A stretch of DNA of 5,672 bases, taken from Atribacterota bacterium (lineage in GTDB: Bacteria > Atribacterota > Phoenicimicrobiia > Phoenicimicrobiales > Phoenicimicrobiaceae). The DNA lies in the NCBI GenBank assembly GCA_030666935.1, contig DAOUWX010000127.1, positions 1 through 5,672 of the forward strand, in the 5' to 3' direction. Below the pieces are notes generated by a model, which worked only from the letters and a program-made list of their open reading frames with translations, was not told the DNA's origin and made no database searches. Below are positions 1-5,041 of this stretch, piece by piece (position 1 is the first letter of the stretch; each line of letters starts with the position of its first letter). A program made the translations under genes and the position numbers.

Positions 1-66
1 AGCATTTCTCTTTATTAAATCAAGATGAGTATGAGTCTCCACGAAAAATGTACTAATTTCAACCAC
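1..66 (-). CDS. Possible TatD-like metal-dependent hydrolase, N-terminal fragment
   Basis: An open frame on the minus strand runs off the window edge. It reads VVEISTFFVETHTHLDLIKR and two more residues, with an in-frame TAG at 94-96 behind it. The ETHTHLD segment looks like the N-terminal metal-binding H-x-H motif of TatD/amidohydrolase-type hydrolases, which lies within the first ten or so residues of those proteins. A promoter-like pair at 91-119 and a Shine-Dalgarno AAAAGGAG at 66-73 point to a real start here. The start codon is unclear. The GTG at 64-66 overlaps the Shine-Dalgarno, the GTG at 40-42 lies more than 20 nt away, and only an ATT (55-57) has ideal 8-nt spacing. The boundary given uses the upstream GTG. 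Only about 22 codons are visible, so both coding status and family are tentative. Confidence 0.4.
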   Translation of the reverse strand, partial: MVEISTFFVETHTHLDLIKRNA

Positions 67-90
67 TCCTTTTATTCTTTTACAATTAAC

Positions 91-119
91 ATTCTACCAA
101 TCTTTTGCTCAGTCATCAA
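91..119 (-). promoter_or_regulatory. Putative sigma-70-type promoter for the cut-off 5' gene
   Basis: On the minus strand TTGATG (114-119) and TAGAAT (91-96) are separated by exactly 17 bp. They match the -35 and -10 consensus at 4/6 and 5/6 positions. The predicted transcription start near 84 lies a short distance before the AAAAGGAG at 66-73, so it would drive the partial frame at the window start. This is sequence-pattern evidence only. Confidence 0.45.
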
Positions 120-142
120 TCCGATTAACCACTTTATAATGT

Positions 143-709
143 TTAAACCTTTGTCTTTGGTTTACTGAGTTTGACAGCTGTGCCATAGGCCAAAAGCTCA
201 GCAGCACTACCTATAACACTGGTAGTCACAAAACGTATGTTAATAATGGCATCTGCTCCCAATTCTTCAGCTTGAGCTACCATACGATTGGAAGCTACCA
301 TGCGAGCTTTCCCCATCATCTCGGTATACTCAAACAACTCACCACCAAGAACAAGTCTCACTATGGCAGATAAATCCTTTCCAATCCAGATGGCATAGAT
401 AGTATGTCCTTTGACTAAACCCAAAACCTTAGTAATCTCGCTACCCGGTACTTCAGCAGAATTCTGAAGTAATATACGAGTCTGTATCTCACCGGTGGGT
501 AGTTCTTCTTCCTGACCTTTGCCTTTTTTCTGTTCAAGGGCTACTGTTAGTAAGACCAGTAGGATACCACCTAAAAGACAGTAAATGGCAATCTTTAACC
601 ACCAGGGTAAGGTGGGCTCATGATATATATGCCAGAGCCCTCCCACAAAGATAGCAGTAAAGAGCCCAATTACAAAAGCAAGCGAGCCGATTATTCGAAA
701 GAATTTCAT
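143..709 (-). CDS. Membrane-anchored YbjQ/UPF0145 family protein
   Basis: A 188-residue protein. Residues about 5-27 and 37-57 are two hydrophobic helices, followed by a charged linker (KKGKGQEEE, 61-69) and then a YbjQ/UPF0145 domain at about 76-181. Family hallmarks are visible: LGLVKGHT (96-103), GGELFEYTE (122-130), a helix with R..A..RM...A (136-147), ELGADAIINIRF (149-160) and the closing AELLAYGTAVKL (170-181). The domain is known as a small pentamer-forming fold of uncertain function, sometimes labelled heavy-metal-binding; no metal ligands stand out here. Typical YbjQ proteins are about 105 residues and lack the membrane part, so this is an extended, anchored form. The positive-inside pattern suggests a cytoplasmic C-terminal domain. 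The ATG start is secured by AAGGAGG at 718-724, 8 nt upstream. It has its own likely promoter at 787-814 and no clear terminator after its stop. Confidence 0.85.
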   Translation of the reverse strand: MKFFRIIGSLAFVIGLFTAIFVGGLWHIYHEPTLPWWLKIAIYCLLGGILLVLLTVALEQKKGKGQEEELPTGEIQTRILLQNSAEVPGSEITKVLGLVKGHTIYAIWIGKDLSAIVRLVLGGELFEYTEMMGKARMVASNRMVAQAEELGADAIINIRFVTTSVIGSAAELLAYGTAVKLSKPKTKV

Positions 710-786
710 GATTTTTTCCTCCTTATCACAAAAAATTTCAATTTTTAAACTTTAAGCTCGATTTTTACTTTTAAGAATCTATCCGT

Positions 787-814
787 ATTATACTACATTC
801 GACAAAATCCTCAA
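787..814 (-). promoter_or_regulatory. Putative sigma-70-type promoter of the YbjQ-family gene
   Basis: On the minus strand a perfect TATAAT (787-792) lies 16 bp downstream of TTGAGG (809-814, TTGA matching the -35 consensus). The predicted start near 780 gives a leader of about 70 nt that ends in the AAGGAGG at 718-724. This makes the YbjQ-family gene a transcription unit separate from the upstream exporter operon. The remaining 710-917 gap is AT-rich and holds no obvious rho-independent terminator for that operon. Confidence 0.55.
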
Positions 815-895
815 AAATCCTCTTTTTTCAATTTAAAAAATCGAAAGTAAATAGGATTAATTTTAGAAGGTTTCTCTTCAGGTGTAATCTTGGTA

Positions 896-908
896 CTGCT
901 GTTGCTGC
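896..908. repeat. Short CTG/TTG triplet run after the exporter operon
   Basis: CTGCTGTTGCTGC lies 10 bp past the TAG stop (918-920) of the last permease gene. The same interrupted triplet pattern recurs at 4646-4667 and 4792-4808 on the far side of the operon. It is a short simple-sequence run of unknown role. Confidence 0.5.
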
Positions 909-917
909 GAATATAAT

Positions 918-2144
918 CTACTCAAATCTAAAGAAGCGGATAGCTAACAATAATGATATAGCAGAAATTGTCAGGAGCACATAGAAATTAGGAAGAATTT
1001 CGGTTATTCCAAATCCCCGGGTAATGATCTTATTAAATCCATTTATTGCCCAGTATTGAGGAGTAAATCGAGCAATTGTTTGCATAAATTTAGGGACGAT
1101 TTCAATCGGCCACCAGGCTCCCCCTAACATACTGGTCACCATTGAAATAAGTACCGCAAAAGCACCGGCTTGAGCAGAGGTCCGCACAACAACAGAGAGA
1201 AGTGTTCCCAACCCGGTTACCGAAAGGACATAACTTATCACCAGCAGTAAAACTCCCAAGGGTAAATTCCCCCAATTTACTTTCAAAACTAACTGACCAA
1301 AAAGAATGAGGATCATAAATTGAATGAAACCTATTAAGAAAAATCCCAGCATCTTGCCGGAAATTATGAAAAACTTCTCTGTAGGGGTAGTTAAAAGCCG
1401 AGCCAGTGTCTTGTTATGTCTTTCCTGCACCATTGCCACTCCGGCAAAACATACACCCATCATCACAAACATTACCGCAAATCCGGGAGAAGATGCCTCC
1501 ACTCCCATAGGTATATTTTCATCCCTCTTTTCCACAGATAGAACCACATATTCTATGCCAATTGAAGGTGTAGGCTCAAAAAAGGTGTCAGCTTTCACAA
1601 AAGCCTCCTCCCATATCCTCTTCTTCTCGTCTTCTAAAACTTCCTCTTCTAAAACCATTCTTCTTTCACTAATTTTATCTACAGTAAAATTTGCCGCCAG
1701 AGCATCAATGGAAATTCTCTCAGCAACCTTCTCGATAAGCTCTTCCAGAAAATAGGAGGAGCCCCTCTCTGATTTTAAAATCTCAATTACTACCTGCTCT
1801 CTTGCTTTAAGTTTTTCTGAAAAATCACCTGGAATTATTAAACCTACAGAAAGTTTGGAATCTTTTACCAGATTCCTCATTTTATCCTCATCATCCTCTG
1901 CTATTGCTACAATCTTAATGCTCTCTTCTTTCTTTATTATCTCCTCAAATACTTCTCCATAAATTCCTCTATCACTATTTAAAAAACCCACCGGAATTTT
2001 TTCATCTCCACCCCCTGTCGTACTCATTGTCCCGATAAGAGTAGTCCAGACAATAGGCATAATAATAAGCCAGATTAAATTACCTTTATCCCGAAAAGTC
2101 ACTTTTAAAGTATTAAAGGCTATTACCAATACTTTTTTAATCAA
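918..2144 (-). CDS. ABC-2 type exporter permease, second subunit
   Basis: A 408-residue membrane subunit of the three-gene exporter. The architecture is that of the ABC-2 (DrrB/YhhJ-like) permeases. It has one N-terminal helix (about 22-40), a long extracytoplasmic domain (about 41-217, charged, with helical stretches near 134-185), and then five helices at about 218-238, 264-288, 294-316, 325-346 and 385-403. The cytoplasmic QERHNKTLARLL (240-251) after helix 2 is the conserved coupling segment. RFTPQYWAINGF (359-370) is the conserved loop before the last helix. The start is TTG at 2142-2144. It is preferred because AAAGGAG (2151-2157) sits 6 nt upstream, while the first in-frame ATG (residue 29) would remove helix 1. 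The gene overlaps the upstream permease by 8 nt, which suggests translational coupling. It resembles its partner in layout but is clearly diverged, so the pair probably forms a heterodimer. The substrate is unknown. Confidence 0.9.
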   Translation of the reverse strand: MIKKVLVIAFNTLKVTFRDKGNLIWLIIMPIVWTTLIGTMSTTGGGDEKIPVGFLNSDRGIYGEVFEEIIKKEESIKIVAIAEDDEDKMRNLVKDSKLSVGLIIPGDFSEKLKAREQVVIEILKSERGSSYFLEELIEKVAERISIDALAANFTVDKISERRMVLEEEVLEDEKKRIWEEAFVKADTFFEPTPSIGIEYVVLSVEKRDENIPMGVEASSPGFAVMFVMMGVCFAGVAMVQERHNKTLARLLTTPTEKFFIISGKMLGFFLIGFIQFMILILFGQLVLKVNWGNLPLGVLLLVISYVLSVTGLGTLLSVVVRTSAQAGAFAVLISMVTSMLGGAWWPIEIVPKFMQTIARFTPQYWAINGFNKIITRGFGITEILPNFYVLLTISAISLLLAIRFFRFE

Positions 2145-3360
2145 CTTTTACTCCTTTCGTCCTCAGCCTGAAAACACCTAAAGAGAAAAAGACAGTAGCC
2201 ATACCCAGAAGAATCAAAACTTCCGGAAGGATGGAAACGACTCCTCCTCCCTGATACATAAGCTTAAGGAATCCGTCAATAGCCCATCGATTAGGGGTAA
2301 ATTTACTCACCATATTCAACCAATCAGGAAAAGCAAAGGCAGGCCACATTCCCCCTCCTATAAAACCGAATATCATAGCTAAGGCTGGTCCTATATTTCC
2401 AATCTGTTCTTCGCTTTTGGTAAGAGAAGCTAAAAGTGTAGAAAGACCTGAGAAAGCCAATACAGAAGAAAGAATCATAATAATAATTCCCAAAAGAGAA
2501 TCTCCCCAATTAACCCGATAGAATATTGCAGTAAAAAATACAATCATCACAAACTGCAGAAGAGCAATAAGAAAAATACCAAAGAGTTTTCCACCCATAA
2601 TTTCTCTTTCACTTACCGGAGCAACCTTGATTCTCTCCAGGGTTTTATTCCTTCTTTCCTGAAAAATTGTTTCGGCTCCGGCGTTGGTAGCAAACAAGAT
2701 ATACATGACCCCCATTCCCACAGCATAATATTCCATAGCCAGGGGGTTTTCATCCATTCTCTTCTCTGTTTTCTTATCCATCCGAATGAGCTCTTCAATG
2801 TTCTCAATCTCCGAAAGCCATACCGGTATCAACTGTTGAATTTCAGCAGGATTTATCAGATTCTTGGCAACTAAAATTCCTATAGAAGTCCCCAGGATAA
2901 TCCTCCTCTTTAAAACTTCCAGAGTAAAAGCCTCCACAATATTTTTTATCACTCCTGCTTTAATAGTCTGTTCTGGGTCTGCCAATACTTTTATCCGGGT
3001 ATCTTCTCCTGCCATTATAGCTTGAGAAAAATCCTCTCCGATAATAACACCGGCAGCAATCTTCCCTTCGTTTACTTCTCTTGCCATCTCTTCCTCACTC
3101 TCTACATACTTTATCTTTACCATATCCTTCAGTTGCTCAGACCCGAATACTTCCTCTAACAAAGTCTTGGAAAATTCTCCTCCATCTTCATCAAAAACAG
3201 CAATATCTATGGTAAAGGGTGTACTAGTCCATAGAGGCTGAAAGACCATACCCAGCACCAGAATCAAAAACAAAGGCATGGCCAGTAACATAATAAAAGA
3301 AGAGGAATCTCTGGCCCTTATTTTTACATCTTTAATTCCGATGAGAAAAATCTTTCGCAT
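2137..3360 (-). CDS. ABC-2 type exporter permease, first subunit
   Basis: A 407-residue ABC-2 permease, the first of two membrane subunits. One helix (about 22-41) is followed by an extracytoplasmic domain (about 43-211) and five further helices at about 213-230, 258-281, 289-311, 321-343 and 379-397. QERRNKTLERIKVAPVS (234-250) is the conserved cytoplasmic segment expected to contact the ATPase. FTPNRWAIDGF (354-364) is the conserved motif before the last helix. GGGMWP (335-340) in helix 5 parallels GGAWWP in the partner. The ATG start follows the ATPase stop by a single base (TGA-T-ATG). Its ribosome binding site, GAGGG at 3367-3371, lies inside the ATPase gene, so the two are likely translationally coupled. 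The domain layout fits drug, antibiotic, sodium or lipid-type exporters equally well, and nothing visible selects among these. Confidence 0.9.
   Translation of the reverse strand: MRKIFLIGIKDVKIRARDSSSFIMLLAMPLFLILVLGMVFQPLWTSTPFTIDIAVFDEDGGEFSKTLLEEVFGSEQLKDMVKIKYVESEEEMAREVNEGKIAAGVIIGEDFSQAIMAGEDTRIKVLADPEQTIKAGVIKNIVEAFTLEVLKRRIILGTSIGILVAKNLINPAEIQQLIPVWLSEIENIEELIRMDKKTEKRMDENPLAMEYYAVGMGVMYILFATNAGAETIFQERRNKTLERIKVAPVSEREIMGGKLFGIFLIALLQFVMIVFFTAIFYRVNWGDSLLGIIIMILSSVLAFSGLSTLLASLTKSEEQIGNIGPALAMIFGFIGGGMWPAFAFPDWLNMVSKFTPNRWAIDGFLKLMYQGGGVVSILPEVLILLGMATVFFSLGVFRLRTKGVKVD
2151..2157 (-). promoter_or_regulatory. Ribosome binding site fixing a TTG start
   Basis: AAAGGAG on the minus strand lies 6 nt before the TTG at 2142-2144 and inside the last codons of the upstream permease gene. 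It is the main argument for the non-ATG start of the second permease. Confidence 0.75.
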
Positions 3361-3361
3361 A

Positions 3362-4303
3362 TCAATCCCTCAATTCCTTTCCGGTCAGATGTAAGAAGAG
3401 GCTTTCCAGGTTCGGCTCTTCCACTTCTACTGATTTAATCCTGATACTCTTATTGCCTAATAATTCTATTATTTTAGGCAGAACCTTTCTTCCCTGCAGA
3501 GTTAATATTTCGATAGCTCTATCCGCAATTTTCACTTCATCTGTCTCCGAAACTTTTTTAATAATTTCTACCAGACCCTTCTTCACCTCATCAATAGTAG
3601 AAATCTTTAAAGAATCCATCTTCCCCGCTAAAAGCCTCAATTCATTTTGCGTCCCCTGGGCAATAATCTTTCCCATGTCCATAACCGCCACCCTATCACA
3701 TAAAAATTCTACTTCTTCCATATAATGACTGGTGTAGAGGATGGTAAGACCGTCTTTATTTAATTTTTTTAATGATTCTAAAATATTAGTTCTGGATTGA
3801 GGGTCAACCCCCACGGTCGGTTCATCCAGAATGAGAAGTTTAGGGGAAGGAAGAAGCCCCACAGCAATATTTATTCTTCTCTTCATCCCACCGGAATATT
3901 TATTAATTCTATCTTTACTTCTCTCGGTCAGCCCCACTACCTGCAGAACTTCATTTACTTTTTCTTTCAGTCCCCTCCCGCTCAATCCATACATCTCTCC
4001 CCAGAAGAAGAGATTTTCCCTGGCCGATAGGGTGGGATAGAGGGCAATATCTTGAGGGACGACCCCAATTCTTTTCTTCACCTCAATAGGTTCTTTGATT
4101 ATGGATTTTTCCTCGATATGAGCATCACCTGAAGCAGGAGGAATCAAGCAGGAAAGCATAGATATGGTAGTAGTCTTACCTGCACCATTAGGACCTAAAA
4201 GTCCAAAGGCTTCACCTTTTTTAATCTCAAAACTTATACTGTCTACGGCCTTTCTCCCACTATAGACTTTAGTAAGCTCTTTCACTTCGATTATATTCAT
4301 CAT
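3362..4303 (-). CDS. ABC exporter ATP-binding protein (DrrA/NatA-like)
   Basis: A 313-residue cytoplasmic ATPase that powers the two permeases encoded directly downstream. All nucleotide-binding motifs are present and intact: an A-loop aromatic (Y14), Walker A GPNGAGKTT (37-45), Q-loop glutamine Q84 in VVPQD, signature YSGGMKRR (136-143), Walker B LLILDE (156-161) with catalytic E161, D-loop VGVD (164-167), and switch histidine H193 in YTSHYMEEVE. After the core domain (about 1-230) comes a C-terminal extension of about 80 residues. It ends in PNLESLFLHLTGKELRD, the DUF4162-like tail typical of DrrA/NatA/CcmA-type exporters. It is first in the operon and its TGA stop is 1 nt from the next ATG. 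Two consecutive Met codons begin the frame; the second (4298-4300) has the better ribosome-binding-site spacing. The substrate cannot be inferred. Confidence 0.93.
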   Translation of the reverse strand: MMNIIEVKELTKVYSGRKAVDSISFEIKKGEAFGLLGPNGAGKTTTISMLSCLIPPASGDAHIEEKSIIKEPIEVKKRIGVVPQDIALYPTLSARENLFFWGEMYGLSGRGLKEKVNEVLQVVGLTERSKDRINKYSGGMKRRINIAVGLLPSPKLLILDEPTVGVDPQSRTNILESLKKLNKDGLTILYTSHYMEEVEFLCDRVAVMDMGKIIAQGTQNELRLLAGKMDSLKISTIDEVKKGLVEIIKKVSETDEVKIADRAIEILTLQGRKVLPKIIELLGNKSIRIKSVEVEEPNLESLFLHLTGKELRD

Positions 4304-4307
4304 ATTC

Positions 4308-4313
4308 TCTCCT
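4308..4313 (-). promoter_or_regulatory. Ribosome binding site of the exporter ATPase gene
   Basis: AGGAGA on the minus strand is 4 nt from the first ATG (4301-4303) and 7 nt from the second (4298-4300). The second spacing is closer to the usual optimum, so the protein may begin one residue later than annotated. Confidence 0.6.
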
Positions 4314-4398
4314 ATATTTTTTCACCGGATTTATACTCTCTCTTAGCTCTTTGTATTTTTACTATAAATTTAAATTTTAGCCAGTAATATTATTTTAA

Positions 4399-4427
4399 AA
4401 TCTACAATTATGATATATTTTTTACAA
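4399..4427 (-). promoter_or_regulatory. Weak candidate promoter for the exporter operon
   Basis: TTGTAA (4422-4427) and TAGATT (4399-4404) on the minus strand are 17 bp apart, each matching consensus at only 4/6 positions. A TATAGT closer to the gene lacks a partner -35. In such AT-rich DNA chance matches are likely, so this is only a pointer to where the promoter may lie. Confidence 0.2.
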
Positions 4428-4513
4428 TTAATTAATTTTTAATTCTTTTATTCTATACTATCTTCTAAAAATCCTTCTTTTTTTTAAAAATAAAATTATT
4501 TTCCTACCCCCCC

Positions 4514-4580
4514 CCTACTGGAATATTTCCACTACCCTAGTGGAAATTCTCCACACCCCCTAGTGGAATTTTTCCACACC
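4514..4580. repeat. Three tandem 22-23-bp dyad units (operator or iteron-like)
   Basis: Three imperfect direct repeats begin at 4514, 4536 and 4559, a spacing close to two helical turns. Each contains a dyad: TACTGGAA-TAT-TTCCACTA in the first, TAGTGGA-AATTC-TCCACAC in the second, and TAGTGGAA-TTT-TTCCACAC in the third. The second and third units differ at only 2 of 22 positions, and the first is more diverged. Regular spacing plus internal symmetry is the pattern of binding sites for a dimeric DNA-binding protein, either tandem operators or origin iterons. The nearest candidate binder is the winged-helix protein encoded at 5042. Confidence 0.7.
4525..4547. repeat. Perfect 10-bp inverted repeat across units 1 and 2
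   Basis: ATTTCCACTA (4525-4534) and TAGTGGAAAT (4538-4547) are perfect reverse complements around a CCC spacer. This dyad pairs the right half of one unit with the left half of the next, so the array can be read either as within-unit or as between-unit palindromes. Confidence 0.75.
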
Positions 4581-4626
4581 AACAACAACAAACAAGAACA
4601 ATAACAATATAAAAATAACAACAACA
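4581..4626. repeat. A/C-rich AAC-type low-complexity tract
   Basis: This is a run of AAC, AAAC, AATAAC and similar steps with a single G (4596) and few T on the plus strand. It directly follows the third dyad unit. It should melt easily and would be unstructured as RNA. Its function is unknown. Confidence 0.6.
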
Positions 4627-4627
4627 T

Positions 4628-4646
4628 TAGGGTGGAATTTTTTCCC
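4628..4646. repeat. Degenerate fourth dyad
   Basis: AGGGTGGAATTTTTTCCCT shares GTGGAATTTTT with the third tandem unit and has AGGG/CCCT outer arms in place of TAGTGG/CCACAC. It looks like a diverged or rebuilt copy placed beyond the A/C-rich tract. Confidence 0.5.
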
Positions 4647-4667
4647 TGCTGCTGTTGCTGCTGCTGG
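4646..4667. repeat. CTG/TTG triplet run
   Basis: Seven triplets, six CTG and one TTG, followed by G. The same interrupted pattern occurs at 896-908 and 4792-4808. It does not lie in a convincing coding frame. Confidence 0.6.
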
Positions 4668-4683
4668 AATATATTAAAATTGT

Positions 4684-4715
4684 CATTGCGAGGATAGAAG
4701 CGACGAAGCAATCTC
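4684..4715. repeat. 32-bp interspersed repeat, copy 1
   Basis: This copy is identical over 32 bp to 4949-4980. It begins CATTGCGAGG and ends CGAAGCAATCTC, with short inverted arms ATTGC (4685-4689) and GCAAT (4708-4712) and an internal GAAGCGACGAAGC duplication. The wording resembles a REP-like repeat family (TCATTGCGAGG...GAAGCAATCTC) that I recall as dispersed in many unrelated bacterial genomes. That link is from memory, not a search. Confidence 0.85.
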
Positions 4716-4732
4716 GTGCTTCCTATTTACCT

Positions 4733-4783
4733 GTCATTCCCTCGAAACCTGTCCTCGACCTGATCGGGGAGTGGGAATCCATC
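4733..4783. repeat. Nested palindromic REP-like element
   Basis: Outer arms ATTCCC (4736-4741) and GGGAAT (4773-4778) enclose an inner stem-loop, TCCTCGA (4752-4758) with TCGGGGA (4764-4770, one G-T wobble) around a CCTGA loop. The ATTCCC...GGGAAT frame is like the dispersed repeats known from many bacteria, for instance the dRS3 type of Neisseria. It is unrelated in sequence to the 32-bp repeat beside it. Confidence 0.65.
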
Positions 4784-4791
4784 CTTAATCA

Positions 4792-4808
4792 TTGTTGCTG
4801 CTGCTGTT
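4792..4808. repeat. TTG/CTG triplet run
   Basis: TTGTTGCTGCTGCTGTT is the third occurrence of the CTG/TTG triplet pattern in the window. It follows the nested palindrome directly. Confidence 0.5.
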
Positions 4809-4842
4809 AAAATTTTTCAAATTTTTTTTCAAATCTTTTGTA

Positions 4843-4870
4843 TTTTCACCTCTTTTTTGCTCTTTATAAG
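4843..4870 (+). promoter_or_regulatory. Weak candidate promoter for the winged-helix gene
   Basis: TTTTCA (4843-4848) and TATAAG (4865-4870) are 16 bp apart, matching at 4/6 and 5/6. A transcript from here would have a leader of about 165 nt containing the CCCTCTCCC hairpin and the second 32-bp repeat. No better pair is visible nearer the gene. Confidence 0.25.
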
Positions 4871-4895
4871 TAGAAGGGTAAATATTTCACTTCTT

Positions 4896-4936
4896 ACTCC
4901 CTCTCCCCTCGGAGGGAGAGGGCTGGGGTGAGGGGG
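4896..4936. repeat. GC-rich hairpin repeat (CCCTCTCCC/GGGAGAGGG)
   Basis: CCCTCTCCC (4899-4907) and GGGAGAGGG (4914-4922) form a perfect 9-bp stem around CTCGGA, followed by CTGGGGTGAGGGGG. It resembles a GAGAGGGCTGGGGTGAGGG-type repeat that I recall as widespread in bacterial intergenic regions. No T-run follows the stem on the plus strand, so it does not look like an intrinsic terminator. Confidence 0.7.
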
Positions 4937-4948
4937 AATATTTTCTGC

Positions 4949-4980
4949 CATTGCGAGGATAGAAGCGACGAAGCAATCTC
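4949..4980. repeat. 32-bp interspersed repeat, copy 2
   Basis: An exact copy of 4684-4715 in the same orientation, 265 bp downstream. The bases just outside differ, so the 32 bp are the shared unit in this window. The two copies bracket the nested palindrome, a triplet run and the GC-rich hairpin. Confidence 0.85.
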
Positions 4981-5041
4981 AACTCGTAACTTGCAACCCG
5001 AAACCTGTAATTAAAAAACCACTCAAAGAAAGGTAAAAACT

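Larger units (their letters stand above)
4304..5041. other. Divergent intergenic region without genes, rich in repeats
   Basis: This 738-bp stretch separates the minus-strand exporter operon from the plus-strand winged-helix gene. I found no plausible coding frame in it. The first 200 bp (4304-4500) are very AT-rich and should hold the exporter promoter, though no strong -35/-10 pair stands out. From 4507 to 4980 it carries a run of nine C, tandem dyads, an A/C-rich tract, triplet runs and several REP-like repeats, listed separately. The last 60 bp lead into the ribosome binding site of the plus-strand gene. Confidence 0.8.

Noticed and set aside
820..843. TTTTTT/AAAAAA dyad as terminator of the exporter operon
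   Set aside because: The stem is made of six A-T pairs only and is too weak to be called a terminator.
1324..1755. Open frame on the plus strand, 143 codons
   Set aside because: It lies fully antisense to the second permease gene, has Ser/Thr/Ile-rich composition and matches no recognisable family; the minus-strand frame shows clear ABC-2 motifs.
2324..2807. Short minus-strand open frames inside the first permease
   Set aside because: They are out-of-frame overlaps of a gene with full-length family architecture and show no family features.
3453..4040. Plus-strand open frames of 69-90 codons opposite the ATPase gene
   Set aside because: They are antisense shadows of a strongly conserved ABC ATPase frame and have no convincing ribosome binding site or domain.
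4507..4515. Run of nine C as a phase-variable tract
   Set aside because: It is intergenic, not positioned between a recognisable -35 and -10, and no supporting length variation can be seen from one sequence.
4514..4646. Tandem units as a CRISPR array
   Set aside because: The units are contiguous, with no variable spacers of 30 bp or more, and no cas genes are present in the window.
4899..4922. CCCTCTCCC hairpin as an intrinsic terminator
   Set aside because: The stem is followed by a G-rich stretch on the plus strand and lacks a T-run; on the minus strand no gene ends nearby.
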